DNA of 64,000 nucleotides. It comes from Bellilinea sp034411135 (GTDB lineage: Bacteria; Chloroflexota; Anaerolineae; Anaerolineales; Anaerolineaceae). The DNA is taken from contig DAOUMN010000020.1 in assembly GCA_034411135.1 (NCBI GenBank), positions 62,001-126,000 on the forward strand. Reading direction: 5' to 3'. The notes beneath the pieces are model-generated. The model was not told the origin of the DNA and searched no databases. It saw only the letters and a program-made list of their open reading frames with translations. Made by a program: the position numbers and the translations under genes. Positions 7,290-16,227 of the stretch are shown here, in pieces (position 1 is the stretch's first letter; each line of letters begins with the position of its first letter).

Positions 7290-9401
7290 TTAACTCTGAC
7301 CACTGTTTAGTACACTGCCCAGATCAAGCATGCCATGTGCTTTGACCCGCGTACCGGGGCTGACCTCGGAGAACGCCAACACCACCAGGTTCGGCAGCGA
7401 TTGGGCTGCCAGGCGGCGGAATGCCAGGCGCAGTTCTCGCGGGCAAAGCAAAATTGGGTAATAACCACCCTGCGCCAGCGTTTCCATTTGCTCACCGGCT
7501 TTGATCAGGATCATCTGCGCCAGCCCCGCATCAAGCTGAAAGCCCGGTCCGTTATCGGCGGAGACCAGCGCGCTGCGCAGTAGCGATTCGACCTGCGGAG
7601 CGAGAGTGAAAACGTGCAGAGTGTTGCTCTCATCGCGATACTGTGCTGAAATGGTATTCGCCATCGTCTGGCGCACCGCTTCCGCCAGGATATTTGCGTC
7701 GCGGGTGACGGCGGCATGATTTGCCAACACTTCCAGAATACCGCTCAGATCGCGGATCGGCACCCGCTCCTGGAGCAGTCTGCGCAGCACCGACTGCACT
7801 TCACCCAGAGTGAGCAAGTCCGGCACCACGCCTTCGACCGAGGCGGGTGATTTCTGGCGCAGTTGGTTGATCATCTCCTGAACCAACTGGCGGCTGAGCA
7901 GATCGGGGGCATAGCCGCGCACCGTTTCGGTCAGGTGAGTGCTGAGTACGGAGAGCGGTGAAACCACCGTGTAACCCTTCAGTTCCGCCTGATTTTGCTC
8001 CGATTCACCGATCCACACCGCCGGCAAGCCGAATGCCGGTTCGGTTGTTTCGATGCCCTGCAGGGGTCCGTCCACGCTAGAGCCGGGTATTGCCAGCATG
8101 CGGTCGATCATCAGCTCGCCGCTGGTTATCTCCTGCCCACGAATCTTGATCCGGTAAGAATTGGGAGCAAGGCGCAGGTTGTCGCGGATGCGCACCACCG
8201 GCAGGATCAAGCCCATCTCCGCCATCAATTGGCGGCGGATGCTGGTGATGCGCCGCAACAGGTTGTCTTGCGCATCCTCTTCGATCAACGGCACCAGTCC
8301 GTAACCAATTTCGAGTTCGATCGGGTCAACCACGACCATCTCCAGCATCTGCTCTGGAGTTTCCGGTTCACTGACCGCCGGGGCAGCCGCCTGGATGACC
8401 TGGGCAGCCTGTTCGGCATGTCGCGCCTTGTTGACGAAGTACGCCCCCACCCCAAAACCAATGCTGATCAGCGCAAAGGGTAATTTGGGCAACCCCGGCA
8501 CCAGCATCATCAGACCAACCAACACCGAGCCCACCGCCAGGACGTTGAAATTAGACAACTGACCAAACAGCTCGTTGCCCAGTGAAGATTCGGAAGTCGA
8601 GCGGGTAACGATCAAGCCGGCTGCCGCCGAAACCAGCAGTGCCGGAACCTGGATTGCCAGACCCGCACCAATGGTCAGCAATACGTAGGTTTGCAGCGCT
8701 GTGGGCAGGTCCAGCCCGCGTTGCAGCACACCGATGACAAATCCGCCGATGATGTTGACCAGCATGATGATAATGGCGGCAATTGCGTCGCCGCGGACGA
8801 ACTTGCTTGCGCCATCCATTGCGCCGTAAAAATCCGCCTCGGTTTCGATGGCTTTTCGCCGCTGGCGGGCTTCGTTTTCATCGATCAAGCCAGCATTCAA
8901 ATCAGCATCGATTGCCAGCTGCTTGCCGGGCATGGCATCTAGAGTAAAGCGGGCAGCGACTTCCGCCACGCGCCCCGCACCGCTGTTGATCACCACAAAC
9001 TGGATGATCATCAGGATTAGAAAGATGACAAACCCGACCACGTAATTGCCGCCAACAATCAGGTTGCCAAAGGTAGCCACAATCGCCCCGGCTTCCCCGT
9101 TGAGCAGGATCAGGCGGCTGACCGAGATATTGATGCCCATGCGCAGCAACGTGACCAGCAGCAGCACCGTCGGGAAGGAGGAAAACTCCATCGGCTGGTG
9201 AATGTACATGGTCAGCAGCATGATGCCGATCGATGCGGCAATGCTGAAGGCAATCAGCAAATCCACCAACAGCGGCGGCAGCGGCACAAGCATCAAGCCA
9301 ACGATCACCACCAGGCTGAACGCCATGACGATGTCTTTGGAGCGCATCAGTCCCTGCAACGATTGGAGCATTGGATTGGATGTTCGAGTTGTGGTTGCCA
9401 T
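7290..9401 (-). CDS. flhA: Flagellar type III export gate protein FlhA
   Basis: A 703-residue protein of normal FlhA length. The N-terminal half has about eight hydrophobic segments, with the family motif FPTVLLLVTLLRMGINIS near residue 75 and the conserved cytoplasmic loop (RVAEVAARFTLDAMPGKQ, about 143-160) that takes part in proton use and export. The C-terminal half is the soluble nonameric ring domain that docks chaperone-substrate complexes. Its start is 6 bases after flhB. FlhA works with FlhB, FliP, FliQ and FliR, all present here. Confidence 0.96.
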   Translation of the reverse strand: MATTTRTSNPMLQSLQGLMRSKDIVMAFSLVVIVGLMLVPLPPLLVDLLIAFSIAASIGIMLLTMYIHQPMEFSSFPTVLLLVTLLRMGINISVSRLILLNGEAGAIVATFGNLIVGGNYVVGFVIFLILMIIQFVVINSGAGRVAEVAARFTLDAMPGKQLAIDADLNAGLIDENEARQRRKAIETEADFYGAMDGASKFVRGDAIAAIIIMLVNIIGGFVIGVLQRGLDLPTALQTYVLLTIGAGLAIQVPALLVSAAAGLIVTRSTSESSLGNELFGQLSNFNVLAVGSVLVGLMMLVPGLPKLPFALISIGFGVGAYFVNKARHAEQAAQVIQAAAPAVSEPETPEQMLEMVVVDPIELEIGYGLVPLIEEDAQDNLLRRITSIRRQLMAEMGLILPVVRIRDNLRLAPNSYRIKIRGQEITSGELMIDRMLAIPGSSVDGPLQGIETTEPAFGLPAVWIGESEQNQAELKGYTVVSPLSVLSTHLTETVRGYAPDLLSRQLVQEMINQLRQKSPASVEGVVPDLLTLGEVQSVLRRLLQERVPIRDLSGILEVLANHAAVTRDANILAEAVRQTMANTISAQYRDESNTLHVFTLAPQVESLLRSALVSADNGPGFQLDAGLAQMILIKAGEQMETLAQGGYYPILLCPRELRLAFRRLAAQSLPNLVVLAFSEVSPGTRVKAHGMLDLGSVLNSGQS

Positions 9402-9407
9402 AAATTG

Positions 9408-10484
9408 TTACCCTATCGGCTGGTTGGCAGGCTGTCCCGCGCTGCGACCGCGCAGCCGGTAGACGTACGCCAGCACCTCAGCCATTGCCAGATACAGATC
9501 GGCGGAGATTTCCTGATCGATCTCGATCGTTTTGTACATCGCCCGTGCCAGCGGAATGTTCTGCACCACCGGGATGTTGTGTTCGCGGGCAATTGCCACG
9601 ATCTTCTCGGCTACATGCAGCGCACCTTTCGCCAGCACGCGCGGGGCGTTCATGCCCTCGTGGTACTCAATGGCGATTGCCAGGTGGGTTGGATTGGTCA
9701 CCACCACCGCCGCCTGGGGCACCTTGGACATCATCCGGTTGCGGGCAATGCGGCGCTGCTGGGCACGGATGCGGCTCTTGTAGAACGGGTCACCTTCCGA
9801 GCGTTTGAACTCTTCCTTGACCTCCTCTTTGGTCATGCGCAGGTTGCGCATCAAATCCCAGCGCTGGTAGGCGTAATCGGCAGCGGCAAGAATGACGTAC
9901 ACCGCCCCCACCCGCAACATCAGATCGATCGACAGGTCAGCAAACTGGCTGAGCGCGCTGCGGAAATCAGTTTGCAGCAGGGCAACCACTCCCGGCAGGT
10001 TGCCACGCAGGTATCCGTATGCCACCCAGCCAACCACCAGAAGTTTAAGCAGCGCGCGCAGGATCTCGATCAATCCGCGCAATGAGAAGATGCGTTTCAA
10101 GCCATTCAATGGGTTAACGCGCTTGAAATCGAAACCAATTTTTTTGCTCGACCACAGAAAGCGGGTTTGCCCCATCGTAACGACCACCGCGGTCAGCACC
10201 AGCCCGAACAGAACCAGTCCAAGCGGCGGCAGAACTTGCGTTCCCAGTGAATAGACCATTTGCAGCAGGAATTTTTCGGTAATTTCCACCTGTCGGATTT
10301 GCACCAACGATTGCACCATTAAGGTGTTAAAAACGGTAAGAATCTCCTTGCCCGGTCCGCGCAACAGCAAGGCGCTGGCGAGCAGAATAACCGCCGTATT
10401 CAGCTCCTGGCTGCGGGCTACCTGTCCTTCTTTGCGCGCCTCTTCGAGGCGTCGCGGAGTTGGGGCTTCGGTCTTGTTACTCAT
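9408..10484 (-). CDS. flhB: Flagellar export specificity switch protein FlhB
   Basis: A 358-residue protein beginning NKTEAPTPRRLEEARKEGQV, the FlhB signature, followed by four hydrophobic segments and a cytoplasmic domain holding the self-cleaving motif NPTH at residues 264-267 within VVVTNPTHLAIAI. Autocleavage there changes export from rod/hook to filament-type substrates. The gene follows fliR by 4 bases and precedes flhA by 6, the standard fliR-flhB-flhA order. All features expected of an active FlhB are visible. Confidence 0.96.
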   Translation of the reverse strand: MSNKTEAPTPRRLEEARKEGQVARSQELNTAVILLASALLLRGPGKEILTVFNTLMVQSLVQIRQVEITEKFLLQMVYSLGTQVLPPLGLVLFGLVLTAVVVTMGQTRFLWSSKKIGFDFKRVNPLNGLKRIFSLRGLIEILRALLKLLVVGWVAYGYLRGNLPGVVALLQTDFRSALSQFADLSIDLMLRVGAVYVILAAADYAYQRWDLMRNLRMTKEEVKEEFKRSEGDPFYKSRIRAQQRRIARNRMMSKVPQAAVVVTNPTHLAIAIEYHEGMNAPRVLAKGALHVAEKIVAIAREHNIPVVQNIPLARAMYKTIEIDQEISADLYLAMAEVLAYVYRLRGRSAGQPANQPIG

Positions 10485-10488
10485 TGGG

Positions 10489-11250
10489 TTATGGTCCGAT
10501 CAGGGCAAACATGCGCGGGGCAATAGCGCGGTACAGGTTCCCGATTACCGGCAACCCAACCATGAAAACCAACCCCACCGCAACCAGCGAAACGCCGATT
10601 TTCACGGGCAAACCGAGGAAATACACCTGCACCTGGGGAGCAATACGCGCCAGCAAACCCAGGGTCAGATCGGTGAGGAAAAGTGCCGCCATGACCGGCA
10701 GCGCCAGGTGCACCCCGGCAAGGATTAGCTGCGACGCTATGGTAATCAGCGCGCCCATCCGGTCGAGTGGCAGTGGTGCCATTAGAGGCAGCACACTGAA
10801 GGTTTTTTGAACGCCGATCAAAAACAGGTGGTGACCGTCAATGACCAGAAAATAGACCATGGCTATGGTGGTAAAGAACTGGTCGAGGGCAGAACCGCTT
10901 TGGCTGAGGGTTGGGTTGAACAGCTGACTGGAAGCAAAACCGCTGCCCAGCCCCATGGCTTCACCGGCAATTTGCAGCACAGCAAAAGTGAGCGATGCAG
11001 CAAAACCCGCCAGGGTACCGATCAACAGCTCACGTCCAATGCCAAGCGCATATTCCAGCCCACCCATCGCCGCGGCTTCGGGCGGAAGCGGCTGCCAGGG
11101 GATGAGTATGGCGGTCAGGATCAAGCCCAGGCTCAGGCGCACCTGAATCGGCACAAGCTGCCCGCCCAGCACCGGAACGGCAATCATCATCGCCAGGATA
11201 CGGGTAAGAGCAAGAAAGTAAAGTTGAGCCTGCGCCACAGAAATAATCAC
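10489..11250 (-). CDS. fliR: Flagellar export apparatus protein FliR
   Basis: A 253-residue integral membrane protein with about six hydrophobic segments; conserved stretches include LALTRILAMMIAVPVLGG near the N-terminus, GRELLIGTLAGFAASLTF, and ALFLTDLTLGLLARIAPQVQVY in the last third. FliR forms the export gate with FliP and FliQ. The start is a GTG at 11250 preceded by GGGAGAG. Unusually it is not next to fliQ: an HDOD gene and a receiver gene are placed between, and a 108-base gap (11251-11358) precedes it. That gap contains short A/T tracts but no promoter or terminator that I could defend. Confidence 0.94.
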   Translation of the reverse strand: MIISVAQAQLYFLALTRILAMMIAVPVLGGQLVPIQVRLSLGLILTAILIPWQPLPPEAAAMGGLEYALGIGRELLIGTLAGFAASLTFAVLQIAGEAMGLGSGFASSQLFNPTLSQSGSALDQFFTTIAMVYFLVIDGHHLFLIGVQKTFSVLPLMAPLPLDRMGALITIASQLILAGVHLALPVMAALFLTDLTLGLLARIAPQVQVYFLGLPVKIGVSLVAVGLVFMVGLPVIGNLYRAIAPRMFALIGP

Positions 11251-11358
11251 AGCGGTTCTCTCCCACGGCAGAACTTACCCACAGGATACCGGATTAGCCG
11301 TCAGATTTCCGTAAAGGGTAAGTGAAGCCCGGCTAAATATGGCGTAAAAAAATAACGC

Positions 11359-11730
11359 TTATTCGCGCCGCATGGCACGGCGGATGCGCTCGACCAGCAG
11401 GTCTGCCTCAATCGGCTTGACAAAGAAATCCATGACCCCCAATTCGCGCGCCCGCAGCACAACTTCCGGAAAGGCAAACGCCGAAACGACGAACAGGCGC
11501 ACCACATCGAGTCGATTTTCGGCACGTAGTTGTTCCAACAGATGCAGTCCGTTCACCCCAGGTAGAAACAAGTCAACCACCAGACCATCCGGAGGTTGCT
11601 CCACCAGCATGGCGGGCAACTGCTCTGCCGCCGGACACACCCGGACGGAAAATCCCGCCCGCTGGAGAGCCAGCGATATCAGGTCGCGCTGCAATGCATC
11701 TGGGATCAATAGCAGAAGGGTTTCCGCCAC
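11359..11730 (-). CDS. Stand-alone response regulator receiver protein
   Basis: A 123-residue single receiver domain. The phosphoacceptor Asp lies in LVVDLFLPGVNG (about residue 53), the conserved Ser in FVVSAFA and the Lys in FFVKPIEAD. The N-terminal acidic pair of CheY-type receivers is not obvious: the first strand reads LLLLIPDAL with only one Asp, so metal binding and phosphorylation may be weakened. I chose the GTG at 11730 because GGGGAGG lies about 9 bases upstream. Position between the HDOD gene and fliR points to a motility role, perhaps a CheY-like or adaptor function, but it lacks an output domain. Confidence 0.78.
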   Translation of the reverse strand: MAETLLLLIPDALQRDLISLALQRAGFSVRVCPAAEQLPAMLVEQPPDGLVVDLFLPGVNGLHLLEQLRAENRLDVVRLFVVSAFAFPEVVLRARELGVMDFFVKPIEADLLVERIRRAMRRE

Positions 11731-11751
11731 GAATGCCTTTCCTCCCCACAA

Positions 11752-12588
11752 TTAGAAAATCGACGCGCCCAACACGTCCTGAATACGCTGCTGGTAACGC
11801 TCAATGTGCGTATCCTCAATGTGCAGAATGGCGTAGATATCCGGGTGAATCACGTCGCAAAACAAGCCCTGCTCGCTGCCTTTGACCTGGATTACCAGAT
11901 AATTTGCCAGGTTGACAATGGCGGGCAGCGCTGGCTCGGCATGCGCCAGGGATGGATAATGGTGGCAGCGGATGGCATCCACCAGCACGGTTGGAAAGCC
12001 CCAGCGCTGGGCAATCAATCCGCCCACCTTAGCGTGATCGACGCCGATCAGTTTTTCCTCCACCTGCCAGAGGGGAAGTTTATATTTATGCACGTAGAGG
12101 GCAATGTCGGAGTAGTCCGTCAGCACGTACTGGTCGAGCAGCAACTTGCCAATGTCGTGCAACAAGCCGGATACGTACGCTTCTTCCGGATAGGCATAAT
12201 TCAACGCCCGCGCCAGCCATTCGGCTGCCACCGCGGTGCCAATTGAGTGATGCCACAACTCACCTGCGCCCAGACGGTAACCACTCAGCCGCTGGTTGAG
12301 TGGACCAACCGCCACCGAAGCCAGCAGCAGCGATTTGAGCCGCTTAAGCCCGATGCGCACCACGGCATCGTTGATCGAAGAACACGAGCGCTCATAGCCC
12401 AGGGCAACCGAATTTGCCATTTGCAGCACCAGCGCCGTCAGCGCCTGGTCAAGCCCAATGTATTCCGCCACCATACCCAGGCTGGTGTGCGGATTCTCCA
12501 ACTCCTTCAAAATCCGGGTGACGTTGGAGGGAATTGGTCGCAAGTGGTTGACAGATTGTAGAATGGCGTTGACGCGTTGCGACAGCAT
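11752..12588 (-). CDS. HDOD-domain signalling protein
   Basis: A 278-residue HDOD protein. The core runs about residues 15-210 with LRPIPSNVTRIL at its start, MANSVALG, AVVRIGLKRLKSLLLAS, and GLLHDIGKLLLDQY; the HD pair in LLHDIGK is retained, though many HDOD proteins are not known to hydrolyse anything. Such proteins sit in two-component and motility pathways as adaptors. I chose the ATG at 12588 (AAGGAA before it). It lies 16 bases after fliQ and 21 bases before the receiver gene, so the pair forms an insertion within the export-gate genes. Confidence 0.88.
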   Translation of the reverse strand: MLSQRVNAILQSVNHLRPIPSNVTRILKELENPHTSLGMVAEYIGLDQALTALVLQMANSVALGYERSCSSINDAVVRIGLKRLKSLLLASVAVGPLNQRLSGYRLGAGELWHHSIGTAVAAEWLARALNYAYPEEAYVSGLLHDIGKLLLDQYVLTDYSDIALYVHKYKLPLWQVEEKLIGVDHAKVGGLIAQRWGFPTVLVDAIRCHHYPSLAHAEPALPAIVNLANYLVIQVKGSEQGLFCDVIHPDIYAILHIEDTHIERYQQRIQDVLGASIF

Positions 12589-12604
12589 GGCAATTCCTTT
12601 TCGG

Positions 12605-12874
12605 TCAGCCAACCAGACCCGGCAGGCTGTTGATCAGATCGGCAGTAAATACAACGATTTGTTGCAGCATCCAAGAACCGAGCACCAATATCACCAATAT
12701 TATCCCGATCATTTTTGGAACAAAGGACATGGTCGGCTCATTAATCTGGGTGGCAGCCTGGATCAGGCTAACCAGACTGCCAATTAGCAAACTGACCAGC
12801 ATGACCGGTCCAGCCAGGATCAACGCCATGGTAATGGCTTTTTGCGCCAGGGTCATCACGTAAGCTTCGGTCAT
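12605..12874 (-). CDS. fliQ: Flagellar export apparatus protein FliQ
   Basis: An 89-residue protein with two hydrophobic helices (about 15-38 and 53-75) and the family motifs GPVMLVSLLIGSLVSLIQA and IQAATQINEPTMSFVPK. FliQ packs around the FliP-FliR export gate in several copies. It follows fliP by 12 bases. Length and motif order are normal for the family. Confidence 0.95.
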   Translation of the reverse strand: MTEAYVMTLAQKAITMALILAGPVMLVSLLIGSLVSLIQAATQINEPTMSFVPKMIGIILVILVLGSWMLQQIVVFTADLINSLPGLVG

Positions 12875-12886
12875 GTGGCATTCACC

Positions 12887-13681
12887 TCACTGCAAGAAAC
12901 TCAACGCCAGGCTGCGAACCACCAGGTACCAGCCATCCACCATGATAAAAAGCAGCAGCTTGAAGGGCAATGCTACCAGTGATGGTGGCAGCATGATCAT
13001 GCCCATCGATAGCAGCACGCTCGAAACGACCAGGTCGATGACCAGAAACGGGATAAAGATGACAAAGCCCATCATGAAGGCAGTACGCAGTTCCGAGATC
13101 ACGAAGGCGGGAAAGAGCGAAACGGTGGGGATGTCTTCCAGGGTTTGCGGGCGTTCTGCGCCGCTGAGATCAAGGAACAGTTGAATGTCCTTTTCACGGG
13201 TCTGGGCGAACATAAAATTACGCACCGGTTCAACAGCCAGTTTAAAGGCAGTCTCCTGGTCGATCTTCTCCTGCAAATATGGCTGGATGGCGGTCTGGTC
13301 GATCTCGGTATAAACCGGCGCCATGATAAAAAAGGTGAGCAGCAGCGACAGCCCGATCACCACCTGGCTGGGTGGGACGGAAGGCGAGCCGATGGCACTG
13401 CGCAACATCGACAGGACGATGACAATTCGGGTGAAGGAAGTTGCCAGAATGAGAATGGAAGGCGCCAGCGAAAGAACGGTCAGCAGCACCAGCAGCTGTA
13501 CCCCGCTGGTGACCTGTTTGGGTTCTCCCTGCGGGTTGACCGATAGGGTAACCCCCGGTGCGGTTAAATTGGGATCTCCGGCGCAGCCCGCCAGCAGGAA
13601 CGAGAAAACTGCCAAACCAAGCAATACCAGTGTGATCCGGCGGCGGGGCGATAGTGCAGCAAAGGCGTTCTTCACATTCAT
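12887..13681 (-). CDS. fliP: Flagellar export gate protein FliP with a lipobox-like signal peptide
   Basis: A 264-residue export gate protein. The family core has LTVLSLAPSILILATSFTRI, IVLSMLRSAIGSPSVPPSQV and the C-terminal MGMIMLPPSLVALPFKLLLF. FliP normally has a cleaved signal peptide; here the N-terminus has RRR followed by a hydrophobic stretch ending LLAGC, with Cys33 in a lipobox-like position, which would fit signal peptidase II. I placed the start at the ATG at 13681 (GAGG 8 bases upstream); the longer open frame is not FliP-like. It is 7 bases after fliO and 12 before fliQ. Confidence 0.94.
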   Translation of the reverse strand: MNVKNAFAALSPRRRITLVLLGLAVFSFLLAGCAGDPNLTAPGVTLSVNPQGEPKQVTSGVQLLVLLTVLSLAPSILILATSFTRIVIVLSMLRSAIGSPSVPPSQVVIGLSLLLTFFIMAPVYTEIDQTAIQPYLQEKIDQETAFKLAVEPVRNFMFAQTREKDIQLFLDLSGAERPQTLEDIPTVSLFPAFVISELRTAFMMGFVIFIPFLVIDLVVSSVLLSMGMIMLPPSLVALPFKLLLFIMVDGWYLVVRSLALSFLQ

Positions 13682-13688
13682 GGAAGCC

Positions 13689-14195
13689 TCACGACTTGAA
13701 CGTCCGGTTAACATTGACCAGTCCCTGGAGCAAATGGTTGAAATCCGCCGCCACTGGGATTGCCGCTTCCGGCGCATCCGCCGAGGGGGCATCCACTGCC
13801 GAAATGAGGGCAATGCTCTGGTCGGTTGCCCCCACCAGAAACTGCTGCCCGCCGACTCGCACCAGGTGCAGTGCCTGTTTGGGCGAAAGGCGGATCGATT
13901 CAACCAGCAGCATTTGTCCGCTGCGATTGAGACGGCGCGGGTTGCGCGCCCAGCGCATTGCCAGCACACCGCCGCCAACGATCAACAACAACACACCCGC
14001 CAGTTTGATGATCACGCCGATAAAATACAGGGGGGAAGAATCGAGAGCGGAGCCGCTGGAGGGCGGATTTCCGCCACCCATAGCCAGCAGAGCCAGACAC
14101 GCCACCAGGCTAAACCCCAGTAAGCCAGCCTTGATTTTATCCTTGCGGCTGGCGCTGCGGTACCAATTCATCAGGCGGTGAAGCAGGTTTTCCAT
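13689..14195 (-). CDS. fliO: Flagellar biosynthesis protein FliO
   Basis: A 168-residue protein with two hydrophobic segments (about residues 25-41 and 57-80), followed by a small soluble domain with the FliO pattern SGQMLLVESIRLSPKQALHL and VGGQQFLVGATDQSIALIS. FliO aids assembly of the FliP ring. It shares its first base with the last base of fliN and is followed 7 bases later by fliP, the normal fliN-fliO-fliP order. The first segment may be a signal anchor. FliO is poorly conserved, so the call uses context as well as the motif. Confidence 0.87.
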   Translation of the reverse strand: MENLLHRLMNWYRSASRKDKIKAGLLGFSLVACLALLAMGGGNPPSSGSALDSSPLYFIGVIIKLAGVLLLIVGGGVLAMRWARNPRRLNRSGQMLLVESIRLSPKQALHLVRVGGQQFLVGATDQSIALISAVDAPSADAPEAAIPVAADFNHLLQGLVNVNRTFKS

Positions 14196-14542
14196 CAGGC
14201 TGCGCTCTTGCGGTTTTCGGGCGAAATGACCTCGGTGATGCGCACGCCGAATTTATCGTCCACCACCACCACCTCACCGCGCGCGATGAGCAGATCATTC
14301 ACAAAAACATCCACCGGGTCGCCTGCCAGACGGTCGAGCTCGACCACCGAACCATTTTGCAACTCCAGCACCTGTTGCAGCGACATACGGGTGCGCCCCA
14401 GTTCAACTGTCACTTTGAGCATCACATCCATGAACAGATCGATGTTGCTGCCCTCTTTGTTGCCCGGCTTGACCGCGCCGGCAGTCGGGCGCGGGGTGGC
14501 GGTTGAAGTATCGAAGGTTACTTCACTGGACTCGTTGTTCAT
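14195..14542 (-). CDS. fliN: Flagellar motor switch protein FliN
   Basis: A 115-residue protein with a disordered N-terminal 35 residues and a C-terminal SpoA domain: MDVMLKVTVELGRTRMSLQQV, then GSVVELDRLAGDPVDVFVN and ARGEVVVVDDKFGVRITEV. FliN forms the lower C-ring with FliM and takes part in switching. It lies 3 bases after fliM. It is the short enterobacterial-type FliN rather than the CheC-fused FliY form. Confidence 0.95.
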   Translation of the reverse strand: MNNESSEVTFDTSTATPRPTAGAVKPGNKEGSNIDLFMDVMLKVTVELGRTRMSLQQVLELQNGSVVELDRLAGDPVDVFVNDLLIARGEVVVVDDKFGVRITEVISPENRKSAA

Positions 14543-14545
14543 GTT

Positions 14546-15601
14546 CTACCTCACAAATTCATCTACCGGCTCCGCCGATTGGCGGACAACACCGCTGATT
14601 TGAATAGCAATATAGCGACCACTGCGCCCCACCCGACCCAGGTAACGTTTCTTGTGTGCTACCTGAACCGCCAGCGGTTCGCGGATCGAGGTGTCCAGCT
14701 GAATTACATCACCGACGCCCAGCTGTAGAATTTCGCGCAGGTGCAGTTCGGCGCTCCCCAGCACAACATTGACAGGCAGCATCACGCGTTGCATGTTGTG
14801 CAGCACTTTTTCACGAGTGGCATAATCCTGCTGCTGCTCCTTGCGCCCGGAAATCCAGATATGCGGGTTGAGCACATTGGCAATTGGCTTGAGCGTGTTG
14901 AAGGGAATGAACATGCTCATCGTGCCGGTGGTGCCCTGTATGTTCAATTCAAAGGTCAGCAGCATCACCCGTTCGTTGCCCATGATCATCTGTACCCAAT
15001 GCTGGTTGGTGGTCGAATCTTCCAGTGTTGGCTCGACCGAGACCACCTTGCTCCAGGCAGCTTTGATATCACCCAGCATGTGTTCAACCAGTCCGCGCAG
15101 CAGCGATTGGTCAATTTCAGTCAGTTGGCGGTCCTGGTAACGCCCCTCAATCTTACCGCCCAGGCGCTGCTCCAGAATCAGGTAACTGATGTTGGGGCTC
15201 ATCGTAATCACCACCTGGCTGGGCAACGGCGCCAGGTTGATCATGTGAAAAAGCGAATTGGGTGGAAAATCCTTCAGAAAATCGTGAAAACGCCCCTGTT
15301 CGGTATGCACCAGGCGCGGACGCAGATTGGTGCGCAGGAAGGTCGGCAGCGAAGTGGTCAACCGTTCGGTCAGGTCCTCGTGCACCAGTTCCACAGCGCG
15401 CATTTGCTCCTTGGAGAAACGATCCGGCGACCAGAAATTGTAAGCCGTGATCTTTTTATTCTCTCCGGGGTCCTCGCTGCGCACGCGCTGTTCACCGCCC
15501 TGATTGATCAGTTCGGCGAGGTTGACGCTCTCCTGACCATCTTTCTGGTCGATTTCGATCGCGCCATTCAGCAGGGCATCGATTTCGGATTGGGATAACA
15601 T
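14546..15601 (-). CDS. fliM: Flagellar motor switch protein FliM
   Basis: A 351-residue protein with the N-terminal CheY-binding peptide LSQSEIDALLNG, a central CheC-like domain (about residues 55-240) and a C-terminal SpoA domain (VVLGSAELHLREILQLGVGD through KKRYLGRVGRSGR). An intact CheY-binding peptide shows that the motor is meant to take chemotaxis input, although no cheY or cheA is in this window. It follows fliL by 3 bases and precedes fliN by 3. Confidence 0.96.
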   Translation of the reverse strand: MLSQSEIDALLNGAIEIDQKDGQESVNLAELINQGGEQRVRSEDPGENKKITAYNFWSPDRFSKEQMRAVELVHEDLTERLTTSLPTFLRTNLRPRLVHTEQGRFHDFLKDFPPNSLFHMINLAPLPSQVVITMSPNISYLILEQRLGGKIEGRYQDRQLTEIDQSLLRGLVEHMLGDIKAAWSKVVSVEPTLEDSTTNQHWVQMIMGNERVMLLTFELNIQGTTGTMSMFIPFNTLKPIANVLNPHIWISGRKEQQQDYATREKVLHNMQRVMLPVNVVLGSAELHLREILQLGVGDVIQLDTSIREPLAVQVAHKKRYLGRVGRSGRYIAIQISGVVRQSAEPVDEFVR

Positions 15602-15604
15602 GGC

Positions 15605-16210
15605 TTATTGCACCACGAATTCGGTAAAGTAGACCGACAGAAGATGAAACTCCGGCAAGCGGTTGCTGATTGCTTGCATCAATTCCAGGCGCAGCCGTTC
15701 CTTTCCTTCGGCTGTGTACAATTCCTCGAATGTCTTGGTCGAAAGCAGGGTAATCACCACATCGTCCATCACCGGCATGCGCGCCTGGATCTTGGCTTCC
15801 AAGGTGTTGGTTTCCGCGGACGCGTCGCTGCTTCCGTGTCCGCCGCCGGAAGACTTCGCGCTGGTCGTGCTGGCTGCTTCATCCGGAGCGAACTCCAGCA
15901 CCACCGTCAGGCGGATGTATTTACGCCCACTGGGATCCGCCAGATTAATGATCTTGGTGGACATATTGACCATGGTGCCTTCGCCAGGATGGTACACACG
16001 CGGGGTGGGGGTTGGCTCAGGGGTGGGCTCCATACCCACCGCCGGCAGCGCCGAGCGTGAATAATCGTACATCAGGTGGAAGGGCTTGGGAAATTCATCC
16101 GGGGCAAACATGATGTACGCGGTTGCCAGCGAGATCAGCGCGATGACGGTCACCACCACAAACGTCATCACTTTGGTTGCGATGTTCAAAATTTTCATTA
16201 CTTTACTCAT
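15605..16210 (-). CDS. fliL: Flagellar basal body-associated protein FliL
   Basis: A 201-residue protein with one N-terminal membrane helix (about residues 14-34), a Pro/Thr linker (PTPEPTPTP) and a C-terminal FliL domain (YIRLTVVLEF, RMPVMDDVVITLLSTKTFEEL, LPEFHLLSVYFTEFVVQ). FliL surrounds the stator and supports torque. I placed the start at the ATG at 16210 (GGAG 9 bases upstream); a GTG three codons earlier is too close to that site. A Gly/Ser/Ala-rich insert (about residues 113-135) interrupts the domain. It lies between motB and fliM. Confidence 0.92.
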   Translation of the reverse strand: MSKVMKILNIATKVMTFVVVTVIALISLATAYIMFAPDEFPKPFHLMYDYSRSALPAVGMEPTPEPTPTPRVYHPGEGTMVNMSTKIINLADPSGRKYIRLTVVLEFAPDEAASTTSAKSSGGGHGSSDASAETNTLEAKIQARMPVMDDVVITLLSTKTFEELYTAEGKERLRLELMQAISNRLPEFHLLSVYFTEFVVQ

Positions 16211-16227
16211 GGAATCCACTCCACCGT

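Noticed and set aside
9198..10085. Long open frame (295 codons) on the plus strand across flhA/flhB
   Set aside because: His/Gln-rich translation with no domain, antisense to two well-supported export genes.
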